The notes under the pieces are model-generated. The model had not been told where the DNA came from. It ran no database searches and worked only from the letters and a program-made list of their open reading frames with translations. DNA of 64,000 nt, from assembly GCF_900324485.2 (NCBI RefSeq), contig NC_046654.1:3206562-3270561 (forward strand), read 5' to 3'. This stretch comes from Mastacembelus armatus. Lineage: Eukaryota > Chordata > Actinopteri > Synbranchiformes > Mastacembelidae. The position numbers and the translations under genes are program-made. Below, piece by piece: positions 9,567-20,834 of this stretch (its first letter is position 1; every line of letters begins with the position of its first letter).

Positions 9567-10059
9567 TACTGGCAGCACAGAAATACACAGCTGAGTCTGA
9601 AGAATTCACTGTGTGAATGATCAGAGATCCTCGATCTGTGTCATGTCTCTTTATGCTGAATTTTTCTTTAAACTGGCCCTCGTAGCTTGGATCACCCTGG
9701 AGCACTGTGAACCCGATGAGGCTCATAGACTGACTGTTCCGCTTGTGTTGGTACCACAGCATTGCTGGAAGATTGCTGCCTTTTTGACTGCAGTTAATCC
9801 AGAGCTCTTTAGTCCCTTCATTCACGACTTGAGAAGGAGATTGTTCAAAGGTAGCGCTCTCCACTTTTCCTGTGAAGAAAGTGAATCTGATGTAAAGTAA
9901 AGTTTGAATTCAAACAATGGAGCTTTGGTCTCTTAAAAAATAACACACTGTACTTTAGTGGCACAGAGACATATTTACAGAAAAGTTATATAATGTAGAT
10001 TGAGGCTTACTTGTCAGCACAAGCAGTAAAAATCCAAGCATGTATAAAGCTGGAGACAT
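9567..10059 (-). CDS. TRBV: TRBV gene V2
   Basis: Leader exon 10059-10011 (MSPALYMLGFLLLVLT), V exon 9869-9567 starting GKVESATFEQ. Cysteine is in INCSQ, tryptophan in MLWYQH, and the end is SSDSAVYFCAAS. The signal has a degenerate heptamer CACAGCG (9560-9566), 23-nt spacer and nonamer ACTAAAACC (9528-9536). It is closely related to V4 and, more distantly, to V5, V22 and V23. The heptamer change may lower its use. Confidence 0.9.
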
Positions 10060-10389
10060 CCTGGAAACTAAACTTCCATCAAAACCTGTACAATAAGAAA
10101 TATAACAAAAATGCATTTACAGTTGTAAAAATATTAAATTTATAACTGCGGCATGTGCAGGAAATGTGGCATCAGAGGTGGAGCTTTCATGTGTTGCTCT
10201 AGTCTCACAGTACAAATCAAATGAGACATGACTATCATCCGTTCTATACATAGTGCCTCTTCTTCCCCACCTTTTTCCTCTGCATTAAAATAAAGTGACA
10301 TCAATTGTCATTTTTGTGTTTTTGCCTGCTTCTGTTTCTTTGCTGCAATTTAATTCAGCTCACAAACTATATTTTCTTATGGATGTTGC

Positions 10390-10612
10390 TGGAACCCATC
10401 AGGGGCCTTTCTGTGTGGAGTTTGCATGTTCTCCCTGAGTGAGTGTGAGTGTGTGAGGTTGTTTGTCTCTATGTGGCCCTGTGATGGACTGGTGACCTGT
10501 CCAGGGTGGACCCCTGCCTTTCACCCAAAGAGAGCTGGGATAGGCTCCAGCTGATCCCTGGGACCCTGGTTAGGACTAAGTGGGTATAGATGATGAATGG
10601 ATGGATGGATGT
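10390..10612 (-). repeat. Common teleost interspersed repeat, minus orientation, internally deleted
   Basis: Same family as 8715-9085 read on the opposite strand: tgtgtggagtttgcatgttctc, here cut short, then gtccagggtggacccctgc and a terminal atggatggatgg run. The two copies flank V2 as an inverted pair. Confidence 0.8.
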
Positions 10613-11097
10613 TGTTGGTGTAGTGGTTTCAAAATTTTTAAGTGACCACAAATCATTGATAAATCCGGTAACTGAAAATTTTAAATATTGCTCTAATTAG
10701 AGATTGCAGTAGTGATTCTGAATCATGTTTCAAGAACATAAGGAACTAAAACCAAAGCAGTACTAACTAGAGCTCACTGAGATACATTTTAATACATTTT
10801 GAATAGTACATTTTTTAAAACATTTTTATGTATAATACTGTACCACTAGCATTCAAAAGTTTTTTTTTATCCTGCTCATAGTTTTCATTTTTAGGATGTA
10901 GCGGTGCACAGAGTGATGTCTTGTGGACTCAAACTGGTGCTGCACATCTAGCTTAGCATGTCAGCCTTATCCCACATAAACTATGAAGCTTTAACTGCTC
11001 TGAATGTTCCAGATCATTGTACCACTTCCACTATGGAAAGCATCAAAGTGAATGTGCCACAGCTCCTTCCTGCTTGCACACTGTGACTGACAGATGT
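10613..11097. other. Intergenic region between repeat and V3
   Basis: AT-rich. No gene or repeat recognised. Confidence 0.5.
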
Positions 11098-11136
11098 GTT
11101 ATTTGTATGACTGTGTGCTCTGTGTGCATCACTGTG

Positions 11137-11561
11137 CCTGGCAGCACAGTAGTAGGTGCTACTGTCATTCAGAATTAGCTCAGTGATTTGAAGGGAGAAA
11201 TAGTTTTTGGATGTATCAATAGTTGACTGAATGCGCCCATGATTTTGGTCATACTCTTTTATGAGAAACACCACTGGAGCTCCATAGTGGTCTTGTCGGT
11301 ACCAGAGCATGGTGTAGCTGCTCATGCTGAACCCTGGACCCATGCGGCACTCCAACACTACTGTTTCTCCTGGGTTAGACAGTTTATCGCCAGACTGAAG
11401 AACTTCAACACAAAGACCTGTAGCAGATGCAGACCAACATAGAGTATAGTGAATTCACTCTGTTAGCGTGATGATAAGTGCTTTTGATTAGTAAATCTAT
11501 TATGAGTTAGCAGATAAAACCCACCTGAGTGTAAAAGAAGTGACAGGTAAACAACAAACAT
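11137..11561 (-). CDS. TRBV: TRBV gene V3
   Basis: Leader exon 11561-11525 (MFVVYLSLLLHSG), V exon 11417-11137 starting GLCVEVLQSGDKLSNPGE. Cysteine in VLECRM, tryptophan in MLWYRQ, end DSSTYYCAAR. The V exon is 281 nt, the shortest class here. Heptamer CACAGTG at 11130-11136, 23-nt spacer, nonamer ACAAATAAC at 11098-11106. It is colinear partner of V21 in the right cassette; the two differ mainly around CDR2. Confidence 0.92.
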
Positions 11562-11958
11562 GTTAGTGATGGGGCTTCTGCAGCTGAATGATGCAGAGTC
11601 AAACATCTCTGCTTTGCATAAAGGAACCTCAAGATCATGTGCTTGTATGATCACATGATTCTAGGGGCAGTACCTTCTGTAATGTTTCTTTATTGTCAGC
11701 TGACACAACTGTGGACAATTTGATATTTTTAAACAGTTGTTAACATTTGACAATATTAAGAAGCTACATATTCAGTTACTGTACCATGTCATATCATATA
11801 GCTAACCAAAGATGCTATCAATTATCAATAAAATACACAAATTGTACCCCAGTAAACAGCATAATGTTTTGGTTCTTGAATAACTGAAACCCTGAACATC
11901 TGCTGTCATTAGTTTGGAGGGTTTTAGTGAAGCAGCAGGATTAAACCACATCACTGTG

Positions 11959-12395
11959 CACTAGCAGCACAGTAATACACAGCTGAGTCTGAGGAATTCA
12001 CTGTGTGGATGATCAGAGATCCTCTCGTCATGTCTTCTCTTTTTAGCTGGAATCTGGTTTCAAACTGGCGCTCGTAATTTGGTTCACTATGGAGCACCGT
12101 GAACCCGATGAGACTCATTGACCGACTGCTCTGTTTCTGTTGGTACCACAGCATTACTGTAAGGCTGCTGCCATCATGACTGCAGTCAATAGTGAGCTCC
12201 TTAGTCCCTTCTTTCACGATCTGAGGGGAGGACTGTTTAAAGGTAATGCTGTCCGCTTTTCCTGTAAAGACAATTGATGTGAAATAAAATTTGAATATAA
12301 GCATTAAAATTCAGAGAAAAGTCATATAAAGTTGATTCAAGCTTACTTGTCAGCATGAGCAGTAAAACGCCAAAAATGTATAAAACTGGAGACAT
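11959..12395 (-). CDS. TRBV: TRBV gene V4
   Basis: Leader exon 12395-12347 (MSPVLYIFGVLLLMLT), V exon 12261-11959 starting GKADSITFKQ. Cysteine in IDCSHD, tryptophan in MLWYQQ, end [12 protein letters not shown]. Consensus heptamer CACAGTG at 11952-11958, 23-nt spacer, nonamer ACTAAAACC at 11920-11928. It is a sister copy of V2, with a better heptamer. Confidence 0.92.
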
Positions 12396-13340
12396 CCTGG
12401 AGATTGTACTAAATAAAGACCTGTGCAATACAGAAAAACCAACAAAATGCATTTACAATTGTTTGCATATTAAATGTGCTGGAAATGATGTTTTAAAGGT
12501 AGAGCATTCACAGATCTAGCTCTAGTGAGATTACGGCACATCCCTTCCTACACCGTGTCTCTTGTTCCCCACCTCCTTCCTGATGTTAACAAAAAAATAC
12601 AAAAAAAAAAAAAAAAACAGTTTGAGAGATAGTTATTGTTTAAAGGCAGACAGTGAATTACCCAGGGCTATCTGCAGCTTTTCATTCCCACCAAAGTCTA
12701 ATTTGTCTCTCAGGGTTTTAGAGTAGAACCAGTGCTGTGAGATGCATTTGAACATCTATGTTTTTATGCCACAATATTTTACAATTGTACAGGTATTTAT
12801 AGTGAACTGGAGATTGACATTTTGTTTACCTTTTTTACATCCCTAATTACATGAAATATCTCGTAACCTGAAACACAACTCAAAATGATAATGTGTAAAT
12901 AACCAACTGATTGCTCACGGGTTTGCCATGTAGACCTCTCTGTGTTTGTTTGTCACTTGGTGCGTAGTAATAGTGTACAGTGTGTTTTTTTCTGATAGCA
13001 GCTGTTGGTTGCAGATGAAAGTGGTGAGAGTGAACCAAGTGACCTTTAACAGTAAACTGAAACTTGTTCAAAGCTTCATAAATTTAAGGTGAGCTGCAAA
13101 TTAAAAAGTAAATCTCTGCTGTCTCACTATCAGCATCAACTTCACGTTATATTATATTCAACTTATTTGTTAAAATAAGTTATAAATAATAAAAATATAA
13201 ATTATAGCCACTTTTGTTTTGCCTTGAGCTTAATTTATTAATGTTGATAATATGATGTTGTATTGTTGACAATATATTAACTACAGTTCATTGTACTGTG
13301 AATGTGTTCAACTTAAATAGTCTCATTAAAGTCCTTCGTG
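12396..13340. other. Intergenic region upstream of V4
   Basis: Contains a homopolymer A run near 12600. No gene recognised. Confidence 0.5.
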
Positions 13341-13670
13341 CAACGTGATTGGTCAATGAATTTTTTTAGGTCGACAATGCCCCGCCCACTTCCCTTTTTA
13401 AAAATGGCCGCACGCGCACACCTTACGTTGGACGAACGGTTACCGTTAAAAACCGATTTAACCGCTAATTTAATCAGTGAAACATGACAAAGAGTGATAT
13501 AAACACGTCTTAAGTCATTGCTGACGTTTAATAACATCGTGGTGGAAAAGCCACGTGGAAGAATTCAGATTGTTTGTCAACAAATGCACTTTAAAATTTA
13601 ATCCGGATGTTTCTCGTCCTGCTTTGGGCTTTTTGGGAAGCTAACAAACAAGTTCACCTCATCTCGGAAC
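13341..13670 (+). promoter_or_regulatory. Apparent CpG-type promoter unrelated to TRB
   Basis: Locally rich in CpG against an AT-rich background. It shows an inverted CCAAT box (gtgattggtc near 13348), a GC box (ccccgcccac near 13380), a YY1-like aaaatggccgc near 13401, CRE-like tgacgtttaa near 13522 and an ETS-like ccggatg near 13603. It lies directly upstream of a short coding exon with a good splice donor. The promoter call is inferred from composition and motif clustering. Confidence 0.5.
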
Positions 13671-13698
13671 ATGGATTACCAGCCTTACCTTCACCAAG
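13671..13698 (+). CDS. Possible first coding exon of an unidentified gene
   Basis: ATG in gaacatgg followed by MDYQPYLHQ and a GTAAGC donor at 13699. The gene is not recognised and no continuing plus-strand exon was found among the V genes to the right. It is the only non-repeat plus-strand coding candidate in the window. It could be an orphaned 5' end copied into the V array, or the start of a gene whose other exons lie elsewhere. Confidence 0.4.
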
Positions 13699-14655
13699 GT
13701 AAGCATTTTTAGCTTGTGTCAACGAGAGAGTTAATCTTTTGGCCTTGTCAAGTCGTGTGTTTGTCTTTGGTTTATGTCATGCTAACGTTTGGCTAAGCTA
13801 ACGGCTTTGACTTTGAAGCTAGCGTTGGGTTAGCTAACGTTAGAGGCTAGCTGTTAAACGGCTACTGATCAACGGTCTTTGCCCCCAAGCTGTCTTCTGT
13901 AATATTTGTTGTTGATGGATGTTGATAAAATGTAGTAAATATTGATTTGTGTTAGACAATATTTTGATTGTCTGGTACAGTTTAGTCAGGTTTTATAGGG
14001 GTAGCTACAGTGGCATACAGTCTGGCTAACGTTAGCTTAGCGTTACGCTAGCTGTAATACTGTTTCGATGTGTAGCTAACTAGTTAGCTAGTTAAATTTG
14101 AAAAATTATTGAAATTATCAATTTTTGTTTCCTCAAATAGAAAAACGGATCTTCAACGCTAAAACTGTTTTAAATATTTTCTATTATCCCTGAAATTTAG
14201 TGGGTTTTGATCTAGCTTAGAGCTGGTTTTTATTTGTGATGTGGTGTGGCTTTGGAGTGAAGTCAGCCTTTATGTAGTTTTACTAGTAGAAGATAATTTC
14301 ATAACGCCATTAAGAGTTCAACTAGGATGTCTAACACACTTTCACAACAGTATGTGGTGCAGGAAATTTAGTATTGGTTGTTCGTTGTTCAGTTTTCCTA
14401 TTAAAACTAGTTGGTACAGAAGTCAGTGTGCAGAAATTAGTATTGCTACTGTGTAAAACCAGCAAACTAATTAAATGGTTTTGTAGCTAATTTAATTGAA
14501 TGGAAGAAATATACAAAATCTAGTCACAGGTGGAAGCAACATCCAAGTTTGCACTGCTATAGGAGAAATACAGCTTCCTTCTGTTTGTTTAAAGTCTGTT
14601 TAAAGGGAGACACTACTGTAGGTGCAAACACACTAGTTTACAGGATAAATATCAG
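13699..14655. other. Intron-like region after the orphan exon
   Basis: Contains repeated gctaacgttagc-type words between about 13780 and 14100, often seen in fish first introns, and then unremarkable AT-rich sequence. No further gene recognised. Confidence 0.5.
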
Positions 14656-14694
14656 GTTTTTAGTGTGGGAGTGGTATTAAACCACATCACTGTG

Positions 14695-15191
14695 TACTGG
14701 CAGCGCAGAAATAAACAGCAGAGTGTAATAGGGTTGCGTTGTGAATTAATAGTGTTCCTTTTGCTGTGTCTTCTCTTGTGAACTTGAACTGTTCTTCAAA
14801 CTGTCCCTCATAAGTTGGAGGGCTTGTTCCATATCCAGACCCAATGAGAGTCATAGATAAACTGTCCTTTTTTTGCTGATACCAGAGCATTAATAGAAGG
14901 CTATTGTCATTGTGACTGCATTTGATCTGCACCTGAGTTTTCTCTTTCACTATCTGGGGGGGAGATTCTTGAAATATAACAGCACTCGCCTGACCTGTGG
15001 ACAAAGAAGATTTAAAAAATGTTAGAGGCATTTAGCCAAAACAAGGTAGAAATCTTGATATTTAACATCAATGTGCAGCCTGTTATTTAAAAAAACATAA
15101 TTACTTTGATGTTATTCAGAATGAAATCAGATATCATACCATAGATGAAATAGATGAAGAAAAGACCTGACGTTTTTATAGATGAAAACAT
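14695..15191 (-). CDS. TRBV: TRBV gene V5
   Basis: Leader exon 15191-15140 (MFSSIKTSGLFFIYFIYG), V exon 14994-14695 starting GQASAVIFQESPPQIV. Cysteine in IKCSHN, tryptophan in MLWYQQ, end LLHSAVYFCAAS, with histidine where most V domains have aspartate. Heptamer CACAGTG at 14688-14694, 23-nt spacer, nonamer ACTAAAAAC at 14656-14664. Its nearest relative is V23. Confidence 0.92.
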
Positions 15192-15639
15192 TGTCAGGCA
15201 CTTTTGCGAGAGAAGTATTACTAAGACAAAGAGGATCAGTTTGAAGAGGTACGGTCCTTATCTGTGTGTGTGGTGCTTAAATCATCACCACATTCTCTGA
15301 CAAAAGCTACATACTATGAGCTGTGCCTCCACCTATTGGTTGAGTCTGTTCTTCTGGATCCTGCTGTGTTGCATTTGTATTCTTAGTTATGGTTAACTGA
15401 GTTTCTACAGACATTGTATGTCCATGATACCCCCAACCTTACTCCCTAAGACCTTTTATTATTATTATTACAAGCTTCTCTCATCTTTGTTACTGAGAAA
15501 GCTGTGTCTTTATTTGAATACACGCCAGATGTTAGTTGTCTTAGGTACAAGCATTAGTAATATTAAAATATATTTGTCTGTGTCTATGTTTGTCTCTTAT
15601 TTATGGCATAAGAGGTTCATCAGTTATTCTTTCCTTGTG
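15192..15639. other. 5' flank of V5
   Basis: No gene recognised; contains a short (att)n run near 15460. Confidence 0.5.
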
Positions 15640-15812
15640 TATCAGATAACTGCCTAAACTAAGACCCATTCTGCAATAGGTTTCTTCCCCCACAAGTAAC
15701 AGTTGTTTGCTGAAAAAGGTTTTTTGGGTTTCTATGTAAAGTGCCTTGAGGTGATTTTATTGTAATTTGGCAATATACAAATAAATTGAATGGAATTGAA
15801 TTGTACTCTTTA
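15640..15812 (+). repeat. 3' end of a common teleost repeat with TTGAA-type tail
   Basis: Contains gtaaagtgccttgaggtgat, then aatttggcaatatacaaata and a tail of aattgaatggaattgaattg. This ending is very common in fish genomes and the tail fits copying by a LINE. The family is not assigned. Confidence 0.65.
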
Positions 15813-16149
15813 AAATCAAAGAGAAGATGAATCGATAAGGTAAATAAAGTGCTACTAGTCTTGGTCTTTGTTTTTTTTTCAGTGTTTACTGAATTACCAG
15901 GAACAACCATATATTTTAATTTATTGTGTCCCCTGTTTCTTGTTGATGATCTGCTGCATTATAAGAGAGGTTACTTTTTCTCTTTTACTGAGGTAAACAC
16001 CTATAAAGAGATAAATAAATAATATTGTTTTGTGTTCTAACTTTTAGCTGCTAGTGGATAAAATCTTACTGTGCTCTTTAATTCAATTACAGAGAAAACA
16101 GCAGTAAAAAATAAGTGATCATCAAACAAATATCAGTTTATGTGAGTGA

Positions 16150-16270
16150 TATCTCTAATCCAGAAGACAGTGATGATAGATATGGTGAGATGTCATTATG
16201 TTGAATGTGTGAAACCTATTAGACTGCTGTGCTTTGTGGATTAGAAGGAGGGACAGGGAGTTATGTAGAG
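16150..16270 (-). pseudogene. Relic of a V26-like leader region
   Basis: The stretch with gacagtgatgatagatatggtgag and the following flank aligns with 47645-47780, the leader and 5' flank of V26 in the right cassette. No matching V exon is present, so the left-hand counterpart of V26 has been lost apart from this remnant. Confidence 0.55.
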
Positions 16271-16329
16271 GAAGAGCACAGGTTGACTTGTGAGAAACTT
16301 CCTTTGCCTTTTTTTAGGAGGAAATTGTG

Positions 16330-16582
16330 CATATATGTGTTTTTGGTTAGTTATGGCAAGTGAACCACATATTTTGTCTCCAGTCAAATCTCCAGATAAT
16401 CTGAAATATTTTCTGAATGGCTCTTCCTTGCTGTCAATTTTGAACTATAGATATTCATGTCCCACTGCTGATTGCTCTTACCACAGCATCAGTTTGTAGT
16501 TTCTTTGTGTGTGTTAGCATTGTCACCAGCATTTTTATGAGAGCAGAGGGAGACTGATTGACCTGAATCTCCAGAGAAATAC
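16330..16582 (-). pseudogene. TRBV pseudogene V6 (V7/V27 family)
   Basis: Read on the minus strand it resembles V7 and V27 from framework 1 to framework 3, including words matching the ctccagagaaatacct start and the aaatctccagataatctgaa region. The second cysteine and a recognisable heptamer are missing and the frame is interrupted. No clear leader exon was found. Confidence 0.75.
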
Positions 16583-16911
16583 CTAGAAAGAGAGACATAT
16601 TTGGTGTTTATTTGCTTAATCAAAAAAAGCAAAATACTAACTTGTTTATCCTGAGCAAACGGTTATATTACTTGTAAGATGACAAAGTAAAATGTGGAGG
16701 AAAAATATAAGGGGACAGCTCTTGCTAATTTACTGGACTGAAATTAAAACAATCCAGCAGTGACATAAGCAAATGTTGTAGAAATCACATGACAGAGACC
16801 TTAACTGCAGCTGGCTGTTAAAGGTCTTTGCAAGACTTTTCTCAAAACCACAGGTGATAAAGGACGGCATTTAGTTTTTGTGCTGTTCCAAAGGATGTAT
16901 ACCCCAATGTG

Positions 16912-17380
16912 CATATCGAGCTGCACAGTAGTACACTGCACTGTGTTCAGACACTTTTAGGTCCACTATAAACAGGGAACCATTCTTTGCTGTATTTCCA
17001 CTTAAATCTCCAGTGACATTGAAATGCTTCTTATATGATTCTTCATAACTTATTGTGCTATAATACACATATCCAATGAGTTTTAGCCCCTTGTCTTTGC
17101 CTTGTGACTGCTGGTACCACAGCATCACTCTGTAATCAGTTTGTTCATGGGTGCAGACAATCTGTACATCATCGCCAGCATTTCTGATGAGAGCAGAGGG
17201 AGTCTGATGGACCTGAACCCCCAGAGAAATACCTGCTGTGTAAGCAGAGAGGGACAGATTATGGATTTAAGATGTAAGATAAATACAGAATACAGACACA
17301 TCTTACTGGACAGTGAAACAGTTGTTACCTGTGAGGAAACAGCAAAAAAGCAGTCTAATCATCATACAGAGATCTGACAT
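16912..17380 (-). CDS. TRBV: TRBV gene V7
   Basis: Leader exon 17380-17329 (MSDLCMMIRLLFCCFLTG), V exon 17232-16912 starting GISLGVQVHQTPSALI. Cysteine in IVCTHE, tryptophan in MLWYQQ, end SEHSAVYYCAARY. Heptamer CACATTG at 16905-16911 has one mismatch, 23-nt spacer, nonamer ACAAAAACT at 16873-16881. The leader, intron, FR1 and CDR1 are almost the same as V27, while the rest of the V exon differs strongly, which suggests conversion or recombination at FR2. Confidence 0.92.
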
Positions 17381-17575
17381 GGAGCACATAGTTGTTCTAG
17401 AGTGATGGAGGAAATGCACTAATTCAGCAAAAAGAGTCATTTAAGAAGCAAACATGAGGTGTAGGAGGGAGTGACTTAATATTTTCTTTTTATGTGCTCC
17501 TCCTTTCACCTGATTCCTCATGAAGATGTGCATGTCATTTGATTTCCTCACATAAAAAAAACTTTACTTGTCTTG

Positions 17576-17781
17576 TTTAGTCAGTTTTATCGAGGATGCA
17601 GAAAATCTGCACGCTGTCTGCAGGTTTTGTGATGAGTTCAGAAAGCATATAACAGACCTCAATACCTAGGCAAACACCTGGATGAAGGCAAAGTCAATCA
17701 TCTGTGCACAAACTATAGATTAAGTAGCAGTCTTGAAAGACAAATGTGATTACCAATGAGGCAGGACGTAATGAACAACAT
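17576..17781 (-). pseudogene. Truncated TRBV pseudogene of the V28/V29 family
   Basis: A leader-like exon (17781-17754, MLFITSCLIG with GTAATC donor) is followed by a V-exon start at 17677 reading GVCLGIEV, then ELITKPADSVQIFC, stopping after CDR1. Frameworks 2 and 3 and the recombination signal are absent. It shows the left cassette once held a V28/V29-like gene between V7 and V8, as the right cassette still does. Confidence 0.7.
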
Positions 17782-17998
17782 TGGCAGGTTGACTTTTTGT
17801 CTGAATGAAGACAAGGTCCCTTGCACCTGGAAAAACTAGTGTTAACTCTAGACTTTTTATCTAATCTGAACAATATTTCTTGAGCCCTAGTGCCACCTAC
17901 TGGGAAGACATAAAAGTCACAATTGTATTTGGTTTTACTCATGAAATGGATTATCAGGCAGTTTTTGTTCAGCTGCTCACACTTCTCACATCACCGTG

Positions 17999-18567
17999 TT
18001 TGCTGACAGCACAGAAATACACACCGTTGTCCTCAGGCTGCAAGTCTGTTATAGTAAGAGACCCGTTGTGTATACTGTCTTTGATGGCTGAATATTTGGT
18101 TGGAGCTGCTCCTCCATAGTCTGGCTGCCCACCAAAAACTGTGTAGACAATAAGGGTCATGGTTTCCCCTGGACGCTGCCTGTACCAGTACATCTGGGTA
18201 TAAGTGATATCTTTGTTGTGGCTGCAGTTCATCTCTGCAGATTTGGACTGGTAACTCCAGTTGACTTCAGGGTATTGGGTAACACCCTGGCAGTGAACTG
18301 TGGGAAGAAAATACAAAATTCATTTGTTTTCATTTTAGAAAACCCTTTGTAAGATTTTATTTTGAGCCCTAATTTTCCTGCACTAGGTTTTTAAGTGAGC
18401 AGCAATTTTGTGAGGTATTAAATCCTGACATTTTAAAATACTTTTTTTTTTCATCCATCTAGTAGTAATAGATCTGATACACTTAGAATATAAATTAAAG
18501 TGTTTATACTTATACCTTGAAGCCACAGAGATGAGAACACAAATTTGATGAACATTGGGGTCATCAT
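17999..18567 (-). CDS. TRBV: TRBV gene V8
   Basis: Leader exon 18567-18516 (MMTPMFIKFVFSSLWLQG), V exon 18297-17999 starting VHCQGVTQYPEV. Cysteine in MNCSHN, tryptophan in MYWYRQ, end EDNGVYFCAVSK. Heptamer CACGGTG at 17992-17998, 23-nt spacer, nonamer ACAAAAACT at 17960-17968. Its partner V31 is nearly identical through FR2 to CDR3 but has the consensus heptamer and different CDR1 residues. Confidence 0.92.
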
Positions 18568-19462
18568 AGTGATTCTCTTCACATAAGATGCAGCCACTGC
18601 ACACACTCAGTATCTGAGGGAGGGCAAATACTGCCTTGCTTCACGCAAAGAACCTCCCATTAAGTACATGCTAATTAGGTGTTAAGACATGCACACATGG
18701 CTGTGAGCTGAAGGAAGCAATAATTACCTGCTGTATTTCTTAACTTGTTAGCAGTTATAGATCTGAATACTTAATTCGGAGCACTCATGATACTGCCACA
18801 GCCCGACTTGGCTTGGTGGCTTGCTAATGCTAGTTAATGCTAGTTAATTTTACATGTTGTTTTATATCTGTAGCTTGAAGATTCTTTTGTTTTTGTGCTA
18901 CTGTTCCATAGTGATGTAATTCACTAGCACTTATAATGAGAAAACACAGAAAGTTTGTTTTTAAACACTGTATGAGTTTAGATCATATAAACTATGGACA
19001 TAATGACATATAAAGAAGACTTCTACAGAAAATACAGTTAAGGAGTTTTTTTTTTGTTCATAATTCAAATTATTGGTGTTTTCTACTGGTGTGTTTACAA
19101 ATATTGGTAGGCACAAGAGATCACAGCTAACATGGGCTTGGTTGCTGCCTTAGTCTGCATATATGAAAACATCTCTTGGTTACTTTGCCTATATAGTAGT
19201 ACAAAATTTAGTGAAGTGTCCTTGACTTTGATGAGACAATACTGTCATTCATGGGTTATTTACAGTAAGATGAAGCCACACCAGACATACTGAATGTCTG
19301 AGGCTGCTGTCAAGTGTTGCATAGCTGCACATAAGGAAGCTCCATTATAAAATCTGATCTGGATGAGATCGAAGACCAACATTGGTTAAAATCGGTTTAC
19401 ACAGGTGTCAGGGTTGAGCAGTTAAATGGTGGCTGTTAAATGAAAAAAAACTGTTACTGGGA
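18568..19462. other. Intergenic region between V8 and V9
   Basis: AT-rich. No gene or repeat recognised. Confidence 0.5.
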
Positions 19463-19500
19463 TGTTTTTGTATTGAAGAGCAATGATATGTAGCATTGTG

Positions 19501-20128
19501 TTGACTAGCAGCACAGAAGTACACTACACTGCTGCCCACATTGAGTTTTTCAATTGTTAATGTGCAGTTCTTGTCTTGAGTTGCAGACCCTTCTATTTTC
19601 ACATCCTCTTTATCTTCTGGATATCCATCGTTCACGTTCATGTATCCCAGGAACTTCAGCTGCTTGTTCTTTAATTGCTTGTACCAGAGGATTTGGGTGT
19701 AGTCCTGAATACTGTGAGAACATTTGATTTGGGCTGTTTCCCCAGGTTTCTTGTACATGTCACCTGGAATCTGGTTGACTCTGTTGCTGAGAGAGGAACC
19801 TGTTGAAAGTGTGTTACTTAAAATTAAAATTCATTTTTTTAAATAAGTGAAAATAAATGAAAGAAATGTGACATTAGAGATTTAAGTTGATAATTGAACT
19901 TGAGGAAAACATTATTTATTACATAGAGCTGATTCCATTAACTGCTTTTTATAATTGTGTAGTCCCAGAATTTATATTTTGACAGTAAAATATATTTGAG
20001 AGCAAATCACATGCAACTTGTGAAGCTTAATCAACTTTTTTTAAAAAGTATACTTTTTAAATGGACACATAACTTTAATTACCTGAGACCAGTATAACAT
20101 GAAAGGTTACACAGAAGAGAAGGATCAT
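19501..20128 (-). CDS. TRBV: TRBV gene V9 (GSSLS family)
   Basis: Leader exon 20128-20083 (MILLFCVTFHVILVSG), V exon 19799-19501 starting GSSLSNRVNQIPGDMYKK. Cysteine in IKCSHS, tryptophan in ILWYKQ, end SVVYFCAASQ. Heptamer CACAATG at 19494-19500, 22-nt spacer, nonamer ACAAAAACA at 19463-19471. First member of the tandem group V9-V15, all of which use a 22-nt spacer where readable. Confidence 0.91.
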
Positions 20129-20796
20129 GATGATGTTTTTTCTGACAGAATTTTAGCATCAGCCTACTCGATAATGTGCTTTTATTGCACTCTTTGGTGG
20201 TATGCTGATTATTTCCTCCTCCTTATCTGAGAAAACCCTCCTATCAGGAAACCAACCTTTTAAGGTTGGAGGTGTTAGAGTGCTTTCTCTTCTGAACATT
20301 TCAACCATCATGTCAGTGATCACTACCATCCAACAATCCCCAGATATACAGCCACCTTAGGAAAAGAAGCACAACAAAGAATAAGAAAAGTTGAAAGTTA
20401 ACAAGCATTTTAAAATGATAATGCTGTATGTTAGATTGTTTAAAGTCTTGTACTGGATATGAATTAACAGAAATGATCTTAAAGTAATGTAATTTCTGTT
20501 TGCAGAGGACTGTTGATTTAACGTAATGTTAACGAAAAAAGTACTTTTAAGTAATAATCTGATAAGTGCAGGGGGTTTATACTACATAATCATCATTCAC
20601 AGCATTTTCCTCATAGTGTTCTTGTTTTTCACCAGTATGTTTTTTGGGTTGTAGTGTTGTACAGCTGCACATGTGGAATCTTCCATTATAATATCTGATA
20701 TTTGAAAGGTAAAAGCCAACATTGGTTAGAATGAGTCTTTCCAGCTGCAAGAGGCTTTGAGCTGTAATACTGAGAAGAAAAAACTTGCTTTTAAGA
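20129..20796. other. Spacer between V9 and V10
   Basis: No gene recognised beyond V flanking sequence. A long open frame that runs from V10 into 20577-20800 is non-coding flank. Confidence 0.5.
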
Positions 20797-20834
20797 GGTT
20801 TTTGTAATGAGGAGCAGTGATACGTAGCACTGTG

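Noticed and set aside
14241-14456. Plus-strand open frame after the orphan exon, considered as its second exon
   Set aside because: No convincing splice acceptor with matching phase or recognisable protein was found.
16290-16499. Plus-strand open frames over V genes (for example here and at 30069, 59002, 59722)
   Set aside because: They are the antisense of V exons that have conserved frames and signals on the minus strand.
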